Source of the DNA: Henricia sp. BOLD:AAB3569
Lineage: Eukaryota > Echinodermata > Asteroidea > Spinulosida > Echinasteridae
Assembly: GCA_037783545.1 (NCBI GenBank)
Contig: JBBELK010000032.1
Coordinates: 1,116,001-1,180,000 of the forward strand
Reading direction: 5' to 3'
DNA length: 64,000 bases
A program made the translations under genes and the position numbers. Below are positions 1 to 9,479 of this stretch, one piece after another. Each line of letters opens with the position of its first letter. Position 1 is the stretch's first letter. The notes under the pieces are model-generated. The model was given only the letters and a program-made list of their open reading frames with translations, did not search any database and was not told where the DNA came from.

Positions 1-131
1 CCTATTTGTTTTGTGAAACCTGAGCCGTTTTATTAAAAAAAAAAAAAAAACGCTATTCTAGCTGATCATGCATTCACTAGGTTTCTACAGACGTTTTTAA
101 GTTTAATATTTAATATTTTTTTTGTCCACAG

Positions 132-281
132 GGAATGGTGCTATTACCCGATTACATAGAGTTCAAGAAGTTTCCCGGCGTTCCTCTGACGGATATCTTT
201 TCGGCTGCAACCGACGATCTTCTCGAAGTTATAGCAGCTCTTCTTTCTATTAATCCTATGAAACGATGCTCTGCTCCACAG
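132..281 (+). CDS. CDK7: CDK7, internal coding exon (kinase C-lobe end)
   Basis: This exon encodes the end of the kinase C-lobe of cyclin-dependent kinase 7, the catalytic subunit of the CDK-activating kinase and of TFIIH, which phosphorylates CDK T-loops and the RNA polymerase II tail in the nucleus. The translation runs GMVLLPDYIEFKKFPGVPL and on through IFSAATDDLLEVI to NPMKRCSAPQ. It matches the vertebrate LPDY..FK.FPG.PL..IFSAA.DDLL pattern in order and spacing. A pyrimidine-rich CACAG acceptor ends at 131 and a CAG|GTGAAT donor follows 281. The 150 bases read without a stop. The exon joins in phase 0 to 1242-1383. The N-terminal exons (glycine loop, cyclin helix, HRD and DFG) must lie upstream of the window. 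Confidence 0.93.
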
Positions 282-318
282 GTGAATGTTATATACTACT
301 CACAATCGGTTATGGATA

Positions 319-476
319 TAGACTGCTGAAGTGAATACCTCATCTTTTGTTGATTGCCTAGGCAATGGCTCTACACTAAAAATCACTGAACCATGTCCCT
401 GTGCTTTTGCAATGGTACTTTTTTGACGGCCATGATGTTTAGAGCCATGGCAACCACGTCACACTTCGGCTGTCTA
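319..476. mobile_element. MITE family 'GACTGCCGAAGTGA' in CDK7 intron
   Basis: The ends are inverted: TAGACTGCTGAAGTGAATAC at the left and CACACTTCGGCTGTCTA at the right, within TA dinucleotides. Related copies are at about 23825-23970 (right end eroded) and 52805-52973, with relics near 12480, 50300 and 56150. TA targets and short ends suggest a Tc1/mariner-type non-autonomous element. No coding capacity is seen. Confidence 0.7.
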
Positions 477-496
477 TTGTAAGGTGTACGCAAATT

Positions 497-692
497 TTTT
501 TTCTTTTCATTTTTTATTTATTTATAAAGCGGAGGGACCGCCAATTACAGGAATGGGAGCAAGTGTGGTTGAGTGCCTTGCTCAAGGGAACAGGTGCCAC
601 AACCCGTCGCGGCCCGGAATCGAACCTACATTCTAGTACTAGCACAGGAACTTAAGTTCGACGCACTAGACCGCTCGGCCATAACACCCCAC
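497..692 (-). mobile_element. tRNA-derived SINE with CCTTGAGCAAGGCACT core
   Basis: On the minus strand the head reads GTTATGGCCGAGCGGTCTAG (pol III A box) and, about 50 bases later, GGTTCGATTCC (B box). The long spacing is like a tRNA-Leu/Ser type with a variable arm. Then follows CCCTTGAGCAAGGCACTCAA, a core shared by the V/Deu class of vertebrate and deuterostome SINEs, and an A-rich tail at 497-520. It lies in a CDK7 intron, antisense to the gene. Confidence 0.75.
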
Positions 693-938
693 TTAAGGGT
701 ATAATACATTCCACTTGAATGATTTTGTATATGATTAGACAATTGTATCTGCGTGACAGACACACCTTGTCACAGGAATAGGTGAAAAAAGTCATTTAAA
801 AAATAAAAATCAAAAATTGACAACATACATGTACCAATATCTTTTACTTATTGTGAGTAGTGTAGTTTGCTGGAATCGATAGGGAAATCCAAGTAATTGA
901 AATCCAAGTAAAAACCTACCAGGACCCAACTAGACCTG

Positions 939-1100
939 CAGCCGATTTAACAAATCCTTACGCACTGCGTAAGCCCGCTTGCGCAACTTGTTATTGCGTA
1001 AGCTGCACAACATTCCTGTGATAATTACACGCAAGCCTGTGGGGCCTATGCCATTTTCAAAATTGCGCAGGCTACACAATTTTTCGTGAAATTGGCTGCC
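939..1100. mobile_element. foldback MITE 'GCAGCCGATTT'
   Basis: The ends GCAGCCGATTTAAC and GAAATTGGCTGC are inverted and the interior is partly self-complementary (TTACGCAC/GTAAGC stretches). It is the same family as the nearly perfect palindromes at 33545-33660, 35745-35860 and the shortened 40485-40545. It lies in the CDK7 intron. The left boundary is approximate. Confidence 0.6.
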
Positions 1101-1241
1101 GACCCCTAGGGCTGCCAGCATTGAGGAATTTCAAAGGAAGTAAAATCGGACCGAACGTTTTTCGGTCCATTTTTACTTCTTTAAAGATACTCAAAATTCC
1201 TTGTCAAGTTATCAATTCTGACCCCAGGTTTCTTTTTTCAG

Positions 1242-1383
1242 GCCTTAAAGATGAATTACTTCAGCAGGAAGCCCGGCCCCACACCAGGTCCCGAACTCCC
1301 AATACCCGGGGCACCAGCCGAAGTATTAAAGGAACAGCAACATACTAAGGGAGCCGTCAAGAGAAAACACCAAGACGATTCAG
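1242..1383 (+). CDS. CDK7: CDK7, penultimate coding exon
   Basis: The acceptor is TTTTTTCAG (ends 1241) and the donor is CAG|GTAGGT after 1383. Translation begins [16 protein letters not shown], continues ELPIPG and EVLKEQ, and ends VKRKHQDDS plus one base (phase 1). The order ALKM.YFS..PGPTPG..LP.P then LKEQ and KRK is the signature of the CDK7 C-terminal tail. That tail lies outside the kinase fold, and in the known protein it carries the basic nuclear localisation segment (the KRK stretch here). The phase-1 end fits the acceptor at 3264. Confidence 0.93.
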
Positions 1384-1632
1384 GTAGGTTCACATACTAG
1401 TACTGCAGAGCTGCCAACCCTCCCGGATTTTGCAACAGATTCTTCAGAAAATGACTAATTTCATGAGTCCTGGCATGGATAAAAATCTTCCTGGATTGTG
1501 TCAATTAACAACCTTGGGGATTGTTAGATGTGTTTGGAGTCACAGGATGAACCTGTTTTCACAGATGTATTCCCCCAAATCCGGGAGTGTTGGCAGCTCT
1601 GGTACTGGCTTGCTTGGAGAACTACCAAAACT

Positions 1633-2146
1633 TGTGTATGGGTTTACGGTAGCACCATGTGAATCTCTTTTGTATATGTGTGGTTCTGAAAAGAACCGGT
1701 GAGTGTGAACTCAACATTTTCGAACAGCGCGCTCTGTTCGTCTTCAGGAGTAATGCCGGACTTGTGATGATGCAGGGCTAATAAGTACTGGTTAAGGGGA
1801 ATTAAGTGTACAATGTGTGCACTGAAGCGGAAGGGCTTGGGTTGATGAGGCGTGGTTGTGCTAGATCCTAATACTGTGGTTAGCACTGGTGTGTGTCACT
1901 GTGGCAGTGGCTGTTGTGGGGGTGGGAGGGGGTGGTGCGACCTAGGGTATAGGTGACCCATCGGTCTGGTTGGATAATAGGGAGTGCCAGATATTGCCGA
2001 TGTTGAAGCCAATGTCTTAAGGTACTTTGTTGTGCTTGTGTATTTCGATAGCTTCACTGATGCGTCAAGGGTGCCATCTGTCGATGGGCGCTATGGCCGA
2101 TAGGCGCTAAAGAGATTCACATGGTGCTACCGTAAACCCATACACA
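1633..2146. mobile_element. foldback element in CDK7 last intron
   Basis: About 38 bases at 1633-1671 (TGGGTTTACGGTAGCACCAT) recur inverted at 2109-2146 (ATGGTGCTACCGTAAACCCA). The roughly 440-base interior shows no gene. It is probably a non-autonomous DNA transposon. No target duplication could be assigned. Confidence 0.55.
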
Positions 2147-2688
2147 CGTTGATTTCAAGCATAGCCTTAAGTCTTACCTACCAAAACTTGTATGAGATTT
2201 TCTTTTTTGGGTTGTGCGGAGAAAAGAAAATATTGCAGATATTTGTGCAAAAAAAATTTTCGCTGATTTGTTGCCAGGCCAATTTCATGATGGGAACTTA
2301 TCAGTTGACACTTAAAGCCCAGGTACATAATTTGCAGTGATTTTTACTTCACGAGTTGACAAGAAAAAGCTGACTAGTGTTGATGGCAAGGGTAACAAAC
2401 ATCACATGATTGTTTTCATATAAAATGGTATCCTTGTGAGAAATTGCCAACTGAAGGTGTTTTTTTTTAAAGCATGCATCACTATTATTTTTTATCATTC
2501 ATTCAACACAAAAGACATTTTTCAGGTTTTCTGAGGTGTTACTGCATCTATGTGGCTGAAATTTCTACAAGGCAGTTTATCAACATTATTCTTTAGTTAT
2601 GTAATGCTGTTGTTCCTGTTTTTAAAAGTTTTCCAATCATGTAATCTGTCTGAGGCTTTTGCTAAGGTGCATACCCATAGTATAATAA

Positions 2689-3174
2689 ACTCCTCAAAAA
2701 AGGTTCGGAAAGTCAAGTTTGACTGACGATTTCTCTCTTGTTACTAAATCATTTCCCTTGAATTTGGTATCATTGGAAAGCCCTGTTATTCCTCTTTACA
2801 GTGATGTGTCATTTGTTATGATTAATCAATTGGGGGATGTGCAGTATAGCGGAATACAGGGGTGGGTGGAAGAAAAGTGAAATGTCACAAAATTCACTGC
2901 TATTGTCATGCAGTGCATTCCCCTTTTGCTGGGAATGGGAATGTGTCAATGCACTTTTTGACAATAGCAATGCATTTTGTGACATTTCACTTTACACCCG
3001 CCCCCATATTCAGCTGTGCTGCACATTCCCCAATTGCTTAATCATAACAAATTACACATCATCGTAAAGAGGAATAACAGGGCTTTCCAATGATAAAAAA
3101 TTCAAGGAAAATTATTTTGCAACAAGAGAGAAATCGTCAGTCAAACTTGACTTTCCGAACTTTTTTTGAGGAGT
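2689..3174. mobile_element. 486-bp foldback (near-complete palindrome)
   Basis: ACTCCTCAAAAAAGGTTCGG at the left returns as CCGAACTTTTTTTGAGGAGT at the right. Complementarity continues through GACGATTTCTCTCTTGTT and TGTGCAGTATAGC towards a centre near 2930. The arms are about 230 bases. It lies in the last CDK7 intron, ending 90 bases before the final exon, and has no ORF of note. Confidence 0.75.
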
Positions 3175-3263
3175 ACAGGGCTTGCACTGGTAAATTTCTG
3201 TTGGGGCACTGCTAAATCAAGGAGGGACACTATTAATGTACCATGTACCGTTTCTCTTTACAG

Positions 3264-3292
3264 GGCAGTTAGCAAAGAAGTTGCTCTTCTAG
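3264..3292 (+). CDS. CDK7: CDK7, terminal coding exon with stop
   Basis: After a CTCTTTACAG acceptor (ends 3263), the split glycine codon is completed and the frame reads GQLAKKLLF then TAG at 3290-3292. Vertebrate CDK7 ends GGLPKKLIF, so both length and sequence agree. The exon has only 29 coding bases, so gene finders are likely to miss it. It was found by carrying phase 1 forward from the previous exon. The stop is followed by a short 3' UTR with an AATAAA signal. Confidence 0.9.
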
Positions 3293-3351
3293 CAAGTTGC
3301 TCACCACCAGCGTTCACATGTAAGAGGTTAAAGTGCCATCATTTTGTATGA

Positions 3352-3357
3352 AATAAA
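3352..3357 (+). terminator. CDK7 poly(A) signal
   Basis: AATAAA lies 60 bases after the CDK7 stop codon, in sequence otherwise free of signals. The short 3' UTR places the gene end near 3375. Confidence 0.75.
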
Positions 3358-3689
3358 TTGTATCTAAATACAGTTTTTTCATATGTTGGGCTTATTACTG
3401 GAAAACCAAAATGATCAGTGGCCAAGTTGTTTAGCAGAAAAATGTGTTTAAACACAGTCCGTGCATTTTGGGTGTGGCACCTCGGGAAAAAAAGTTTTTT
3501 GGAATTGATATTTTTCTAGAAACCTAAAAGTTATTCGCTTTAAAGACCGTATACATGATTGGTAAACTGTTACAAATAGTTTTATCCCCCTGTGTGATTG
3601 AAGATATGCATGATTAAAACCAACCTGAGCAAAAACCAGCTCCGTACTTCGTCTAACTTTTGAGAAAACAGTCAAAAAGGGTTTGCAGT

Positions 3690-3885
3690 CATTTCACCCC
3701 AAAACCACTTGGCCCTGAACCTTTTCGCCCTGAACCACGGCCTGTGCACGAAGTGGTTTTGGGGCGATGTAATGTTTGGACGAAGTGATTTGGGGCGAAA
3801 TGGCACTCGGGCGAAGTGGCACTTGGGCGAAATGGTTTTGGGGCAAATTAAATTTTCGTCTCATGAGACGAAAATGAATTGTTTT
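3690..3885. repeat. degenerate minisatellite 'GGGGCGAARTGGY'
   Basis: Irregular repeats of a 15-20 base unit such as TTTTGGGGCGAAATGGCACT. The reverse complement of the same repeat and its flanks is at about 52030-52275, next to C1q pseudogene 4. The stretch is open in several frames only because of the repeat structure. Confidence 0.7.
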
Positions 3886-4164
3886 ACTCATTTCTCAAAG
3901 ACTATAGCACTTCAGACAAAACCATTTCAGGGGAAGTTTTCTATGGTCATCATGTTTATATTGTGTAAGTTGGGCGTAAATCTGTGAACATTTCTGATTT
4001 TTGAGATTACCAATCATGTATACTGCCTTTAATCACCCAAGTTATGTTACAAAATAACCTAGGGTGGATTATGACCTTGCTCCATGGGTAAATTAGGAGC
4101 AGCAGTTTATTGCACTAGTGGAATTGTTTGCTTTGTGCCCTAATGCACCTTTCAGTTAATTGTT

Positions 4165-4186
4165 CCCCCCCCCCCCCCCCCCCCCC
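4165..4186 (+). repeat. poly(C) tract, 22 bases
   Basis: An uninterrupted C run followed by CCACCTCCCCAGGCTACC repeats to about 4230. The rest of 3358-4740 holds the minisatellite above and no recognisable gene. Confidence 0.9.
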
Positions 4187-4756
4187 TCCACCTCCCCAGG
4201 CTACCCCACCTCCCCCTCCCCAGGCTACCTCACCTAAGAGGTGGTGCTTATCACTTTTCAAGTGACAAAATCCCCACCCCTGGGACAAAATTTAGGTGAC
4301 AAAAATCCGCACCAACATGCGCATCTTGCTTTCGGATAAATATATTTTTGAATGGGTCAAAATCGCCACCCTGGGGGCATGACAAATGTGCCCAAACCCC
4401 CACTTAAGAGGTGGGGCAGTGCGGGGGAGACAATTGAGGCTTCATGATCCGATTTTGCTGTATTGTATGCAAATATAATGTGTATTTAAAAACATGTAAA
4501 AAGCCGTTTCCTTATTAAAGTTATATTGTTTGTAATATGGGCCAATTCCTTTGCCTAGTTTTCCCCTGCTGGATTTCGAATACCATACATGGAACACATT
4601 TAACACATTTCCCTTCCCCCGGATAACGACCGAAGATGACGTCATCATGACGTCACAAGCACGTAACAATTGAAAATGCATAAATACACATGGCCTAACA
4701 AACTTAACAAATTAAACTCAATTATTATGTTTTGCACTACTTATAACCAGTGTTGT

Positions 4757-5125
4757 AGTACTCGAGTCCAGGACTCGGACTCGAGTCCGACTCGAGTCCC
4801 AATCTTCGTGACTCGGACTCGACTCGACTCGAGTCACATTGGAAAATGACTCGTACTCGGACTCGGACTCGACCATGATGACTCGGACTCAAACATGGTA
4901 ACTCACGAGTCACATTTTTAAAAAAGATATATATTTGCCCGCTTAATGCAGGATTCTTGGAAAAGAAACAGTCCGATGCTTGAATATGTACAATGCCCCA
5001 CCAGGCCGGCAAGGAGCGCATTAGTACGTCATCATTTTACATGTTGTGTGAACGAAATATAGCAGATTCAGTTTAATTAATTTTGCGAACAAGTGACTCG
5101 TGACTCGGACTCGAGGAAAGTGACT
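4757..5125. repeat. ACTCGG/GACTCGAGT simple repeat clusters
   Basis: Hexamer-like repeats of GACTCG and ACTCGAGTC run from 4757 to about 4920 and resume at 5090-5125. The 5021-5090 interval between them is non-repetitive. Confidence 0.8.
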
Positions 5126-5912
5126 CGAAATTTATTTAACTTTTCAAATCATTTGCCAATCGGCTATCATAAGACGTGAAGGAAATGTGTAAAAACATTT
5201 ACGACGAACAACTCACCAGATGAAATGACATTTTTGTACCTTAAAGAAGAGCTAGTGAAGAGCTGGGTTTCGTTTTGACCTAACAATCGTATAAAGTACC
5301 TCCCCAAAATACTATCCAATTTGCAACCCCCAATTCGGAAGTGGATGCAAAAAAAGATTGGTGTAATTTACTGCACTGCATGCTTTTAGTGAACCGGATA
5401 TAAATTGGTTGACAAAATATCTGTGGTTTTTCGACGATATCCTGGCTTAAAAATATACGGGCCGAGAACGCGAAATTTCAAAATGGTAATGAGGAAAATA
5501 TGACAAATGATATGGTATCAAAATCTCAAAACCTACATGTATGGGGAAAATCATAGGATGGGTCAAAAATGTGATCTGGCGGTCACGTTCCCTCAAATTA
5601 ATTTAATGGTAAAGGTACTATAATAACTATAGAAGCGTTGAAAACGGGAAAGATGGGAAATAACTTCACGACAGTCGGCTTAGTCTATAGGCCAGCGCGG
5701 ACATCCGGGAACTCTTATCTTGTTCCCGATTCATTCACTTGAAAGTGAATAGATCACAAGTTGGAGCACCCGTTCAAACTTCCCCAATGTTTGCCATGCA
5801 CGTGCTGTTTAAGATTGTCGGCATTTTTTGTACACCCAGTTAACATGGCAACTGACGTCTATTAAAGATTTCAATGGTGATCAGGCACCATACCAGATGT
5901 TGTGTTTGTTAA

Positions 5913-6096
5913 GCCTGGTTTCCATATAATCGTAACGCGCGCACGCAGACTAGACGCAAACAACCGCAACGCAAACACCGACGGAAACAGTCGGCAAGGT
6001 TGAACTTGGTTCAACTTTGCCGACTGTCTGCGTTACTGTTTGCGTTGGTAGTTTGCGGCACTCTCTGCGTTTGTTACGTCTATATGGAAACCAGGC
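5913..6096. mobile_element. piggyBac-like MITE with TTAA duplication
   Basis: The 184-bp element starts GCCTGGTTTCCATATAATCG, ends with the inverted TATATGGAAACCAGGC, and is flanked by TTAA at 5909-5912 and 6097-6100. The paralogous site near 27110 reads GTTCGTTACTTTGCCC without the element. TTAA targeting is the hallmark of piggyBac. The interior is also self-complementary (CGGCAAGGTTGAAC/GTTCAACTTTGCCG). Confidence 0.82.
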
Positions 6097-6177
6097 TTAA
6101 CTTTGCCCAGTTGCGCCATCATACACCGAGAGAAGAATTGGGTCCATAGGGAAAACCCCAGGGAGTATACCAACTAT

Positions 6178-6247
6178 GCCTTATTGCTCAGCTGGTAGAG
6201 CATCTGCTTATTGAGTCAGAGTTCTTGGGTTCGAATCCCGATAACGC
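6178..6247 (+). tRNA. tRNA-like sequence, decayed copy
   Basis: It contains a D-arm and A box (GCTCAGCTGGTAGAGC) and a perfect B box (GGTTCGAATCC). The 70 bases span a tRNA length, but the acceptor stem is damaged compared with the copy at 27191-27260, and the anticodon arm does not form a 5-bp stem with a 7-base loop. It is most likely a tRNA pseudogene or SINE head carried in the segmental duplication. Confidence 0.5.
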
Positions 6248-6559
6248 CCCTTAAGATTTTTCTCTCATCGTAAGTTTAGTTGTTTCACAGATTTGTCAAA
6301 ATTTTCCGAGCCGATGCATGTACAATATGTTCGTATTTGCGCGTGTAAAGGAGTGTTATATTACGCCAGGCAAAGATCACGTGTTATGATTTCATGAAGT
6401 CACCGCCAGGACACTGAAGTTTCGCTCTCTAAATACAACCATGGAGGTAGGACCTTTGCCTTGCAATAGACGATCCAGAAAATATGTACACTGGCAGATT
6501 GTAGTTTAAATGTTGGTGATACACGTGATCTACTGATTGTGCGCAGTATAATGCTGGAA

Positions 6560-6820
6560 GTCACAGTGATGAATGGGCGGGTTTAATAATGGATCCTTTT
6601 CCTGCCAGTGACTGCTTGTCAGTGACACTCACTGACAGTGAATATGGTGGACCAATCACAGCAGTGGGCGGTTTCCGTAGTCACTGATCAGGATATTCGA
6701 TGATTGCATAAAATCTAGGAGCGCTGACATCAGATATCAGTCTGACAGGAAACTTCAAAGTGCCAAGTGCTTTCCTGAGTCAAGAATTAAACTATTCAAG
6801 CGAACAGTTCACTTGTCAAG
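6560..6820 (+). promoter_or_regulatory. repeated promoter block with noncoding first exon
   Basis: In order: ACCAATCACA (CCAAT at 6652), GGGCGG (6665), GCATAAAATC (TATA-like, about 6706), then about 80 transcribable bases ending TTGTCAAG|GTAGGT, a strong donor after 6820. Copies with the same order end at 12869, 27823 and 50691, and a 3' fragment ends at 32077. The exon has no ATG. A natural acceptor is the ATAATGCAG before each C1q gene coding region. The link to those genes is inference. Confidence 0.55.
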
Positions 6821-7104
6821 GTAGGTACAATTACGTTATCAATTTTAATACATGTACACACACGTCGACGATATGTGACAGTGACATCCCCCTCCACTGT
6901 ATACTTCCCCTATACTTCACCACACTATTCTTCTTTGTTGACGCACGAAGCCCTAAAAACGTTGCTGTTATAGGTAATTTCATGGCATCTTCGACCTTTA
7001 ACTTTTGTTATCAACTTAGGATAACAAAAAAGGAGATGCAGTTTTAGAAGTGGGAGGGAAACCCCGAGGGATATATTCTTGGGGATATCATGCAACCACA
7101 CACT

Positions 7105-7172
7105 GACGCCCAGGAATCGAACCCAGGACTCGGGTGAAAGGCGGAGAAAGAACCACTACACCAACCCCACCG
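7105..7172 (-). mobile_element. tRNA-derived SINE-like segment
   Basis: On the minus strand it carries a tRNA-like A box (TTGGTGTAGTGGTTC) and B box (GGGTTCGATTCC). Sister copies at about 13151-13212, 32355-32421 and 50955-51018 all sit about 300 bases after the promoter-block donor, so they travel in the same repeated unit. No intact cloverleaf is formed. Confidence 0.55.
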
Positions 7173-7668
7173 TCCTTAATACCCAGAACGATATGTGCCA
7201 AAGGGACTCCCCCTAACGCCCCTATTCTTCAACACACTCTACCCTTTCGTTAACACACCAACTCCCCACCCCTTAAAAACTGAAAGGAACTCCTTTGGAA
7301 TTCCTTGGATGTTTGAAACACAATAGGGGAACAATAGTAGGGGTTAGTCCCTCTGCCACATGTGCTGCATATGACCGTCCTTCCCTCCAAGTCCTGAAAA
7401 GAAATTGAAGAACGTCGTACATCAGTTTTCAAACGTCGTGGTTCAACTTTTACGCATCTGGTTAACCTTTTCAGCAGAATGGTTCCACCCATCGCGCAAC
7501 GCGATTTAGCGCAGGGCGACTGATCGCGCCCAAAAGCCGCCCAACGCTACAAGAGAATGATACCCAGACCCAGCGATTTTATAATTAATTTGTATCGGAA
7601 CAAATAAATATTTACTTTTTGTGAGGGGAAGTGTGTGCGCTTATAGCTCAGATCGACCAATCGCGCCA

Positions 7669-7935
7669 CTAAGAGCGTGGCCGAGTGGTTTGGGTCATTG
7701 ACTCGCAATCATAGGTGAAAACTTGGGGTTGCGGGTTCGCACTATGAGCAACTAACAATGGAAATTGGGCACAGACCATTGTTAATAACAATGGTTTGTG
7801 CCCAATTTCCATTGTTAGTTGCTCATAGTGTCGAACCTCCCCCTGCTGCGGTACCTGTGCCCTTGAGCAAGGCACTCGACCACACTTGCTTCATCCTTGG
7901 GAAGGGATGTAAAGCCGTTGGTCCAGTGTGTTAGG
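7669..7935 (+). mobile_element. tRNA-derived SINE interrupted in its B box
   Basis: The head GTGGCCGAGTGGTTTGGG is followed by GCGGGTTCG. The element is then broken by the 91-bp palindrome and resumes with TCGAACCTCC, the core CCCTTGAGCAAGGCACTCGA, and GATGTAAAGCCGTTGGTCC. It is the same SINE class as 497-692 but in + orientation. The insertion separates the B box from its own continuation, so this copy is probably silent. Confidence 0.75.
7740..7830. mobile_element. 91-bp palindromic MITE inside a SINE
   Basis: CACTATGAGCAACTAACAAT at the left is matched by ATTGTTAGTTGCTCATAGTG at the right, a near-perfect palindrome. TCG flanks both sides (7737-7739 and 7831-7833), giving a 3-bp target duplication. 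A relative is at about 33185-33255. Confidence 0.75.
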
Positions 7936-8382
7936 TAACGGCAACGCACTTCAAATATCTCAGAGCATTATTTCGTGAAAAGCGATTAGGGGATTCCCAG
8001 GTGTCTCTGGTGTACGACGTTTGAAAACTGATGTACGACGTTTGAAGACTGAAGTTTGAAAAGTTGAACCACGACGTTTGAAAGTTGAAGTACGACGTTT
8101 GCCTGTCCGTTTTGGAATTCCATATATATCTTCTGTCACATATCACGCTGCATATGAATTTTACGAAAGTTTGTTTCATTGCAACTTCAGTGACGTTATC
8201 CACGTGCCTACACGGCCGGGGGCACCGGTAAGAAAATTTGAGTAGGTCCTGTCATTTGTATACTTATTTCAAGTCTGACTTCGTGTATAATGTACCAGTT
8301 ATGCATAGGGTACTTCCCATAATTGGTGAAGTATACGCCAATGCTTGGGGGTAAAAATGTTCTTTTACTGTGTGTCTTTATA

Positions 8383-9255
8383 ATGCAGATGGGCATCGTT
8401 TTGCCGATCGTCCTAGCAATCATGAACTTCTTGGTCAACTCTGCCCATCTCCAAGCTGCTACTACTGGGCCGTCTACTGCTACCAGTGATGACAGGGCAG
8501 AGCCCGTTTGCCAGACATGCTGCACGGGTCCGGCTGCAGTACCAGGCATTCCTGGCATGCCTGGCCAACAGGGCCCGTACGGACCGAAAGGAGATGTGGG
8601 TCCGTCAGGTCAGAAGGGCGACATAGGACGTGGAGAGAAGGGTGACACGGGTGAGCAGGGAGCACGTGGGAATCCTGGGCCTAAAGGAGACGATGGGGTA
8701 GGTCAGCCCGGTAAGATGGGTCCACGTGGGCCATCGGGAGTGGTTGGACCAGCTGGGGAACCTGGTGTCAAGGGTCCAAAAGGGGAACCAGGGGAGACTC
8801 CAATCGACTCCCTTAGCCCTGTAGCTTTCACAGTTGTGAGGACATCTGACACAGTTGTGTGGACATCATCGTCTTACACGGCATCATCGTCTGGCCAAAA
8901 CCGTTTAACCTTCGAGGAAGCCACCACGCGTTTGCCAGGTACTGACTTTGACCTTGAAACTGGTACATTTTCCTGTAATGTGCCAGGCGTCTACGTGTTT
9001 ATGTTCTCCGGCTGCAGATACATTCATCAACCCCTCAACATCCACCTCTATAAGAATGACGATAGGATCGTGTCCGGTCACAGCTCGTTCGATAGCACGC
9101 GGGACCAGGTGTCGGGGAGCGCGGTGCTTACCCTGCAGCAGGGAGACACGGTGTATTTGACCTTTCACGGTGAGGCAGACAGTTACTCATCGCATATATG
9201 CACTGCATTCAGTGGATTCCTTATTTCAAGGAATAATCCCGAGGCTCTAACGTAG
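8383..9255 (+). CDS. C1q domain-containing collagen-like protein, gene 1
   Basis: Predicted secreted, trimerising C1q/collagen protein of 290 residues. Seen: a hydrophobic N-terminus [16 protein letters not shown] with a plausible cleavage after HLQA; a CQTCC cluster suited to interchain disulfides; about 90 residues of Gly-X-Y with small imperfections (GRGEKG, GVGQPG); then a C1q domain of about 140 residues with [44 protein letters not shown] and a final [15 protein letters not shown]. Coding is uninterrupted. The frame also extends to an ATG at 8323, but that extension is not conserved in gene 3, so the shared Met is chosen. It may instead be the start of a spliced exon, since ATAATGCAG precedes it. 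The 5' flank differs from genes 2-4. C1q proteins bind ligands on microbes or partner proteins; the ligand here is unknown. Confidence 0.88.
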   Translation: MQMGIVLPIVLAIMNFLVNSAHLQAATTGPSTATSDDRAEPVCQTCCTGPAAVPGIPGMPGQQGPYGPKGDVGPSGQKGDIGRGEKGDTGEQGARGNPGPKGDDGVGQPGKMGPRGPSGVVGPAGEPGVKGPKGEPGETPIDSLSPVAFTVVRTSDTVVWTSSSYTASSSGQNRLTFEEATTRLPGTDFDLETGTFSCNVPGVYVFMFSGCRYIHQPLNIHLYKNDDRIVSGHSSFDSTRDQVSGSAVLTLQQGDTVYLTFHGEADSYSSHICTAFSGFLISRNNPEALT

Positions 9256-9295
9256 ACTATAGATCGTACGTTTTATGACGTTAGGCCTAACCTAA

Positions 9296-9446
9296 AGCGG
9301 GCCTCCCACTGTGCGATTTTTGCCACGAATTTCCTACGAATTGGTACGATTATCGGAGACTGCCTATAGACTCTACACACAATCGTACCCAATCGTACCC
9401 AATCGTAGCTAATTCGTGGCCAAAATCGCACAGTGGGAGGCCCGCT
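9296..9446. mobile_element. PIF/Harbinger-like MITE in gene 1 3' region
   Basis: 151 bp with AGCGGGCCTCCCACTGTGCG at the left and its inverse at the right, flanked by TAA (9293-9295 and 9447-9449). The matching position after gene 3 (about 48374) reads CCTATAACAAACAC without it. A 3-bp TAA duplication is typical of PIF/Harbinger. Confidence 0.82.
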
Positions 9447-9479
9447 TAAAACAAACATGTTTTTACTGCTATTTTTGTT

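Larger units (their letters stand above)
5205..6960 (+). repeat. segmental duplication, copy 1 (pair of 26414-27975)
   Basis: From ACAACTCACCAGATGAAATG onward this 1.7-kb stretch matches 26414-27975 almost base for base in the same orientation. It includes the tRNA-like sequence, a promoter-like block and a splice donor. Copy 1 has an extra TTAA-flanked MITE at 5913-6096. No protein-coding exon was recognised in it. Confidence 0.85.

Noticed and set aside
8208..8665. Minus-strand frames across C1q gene 1 (also at genes 2-4)
   Set aside because: Gly-X-Y codons (GGN) give stop-poor complementary frames; the + frame has the conserved domains.
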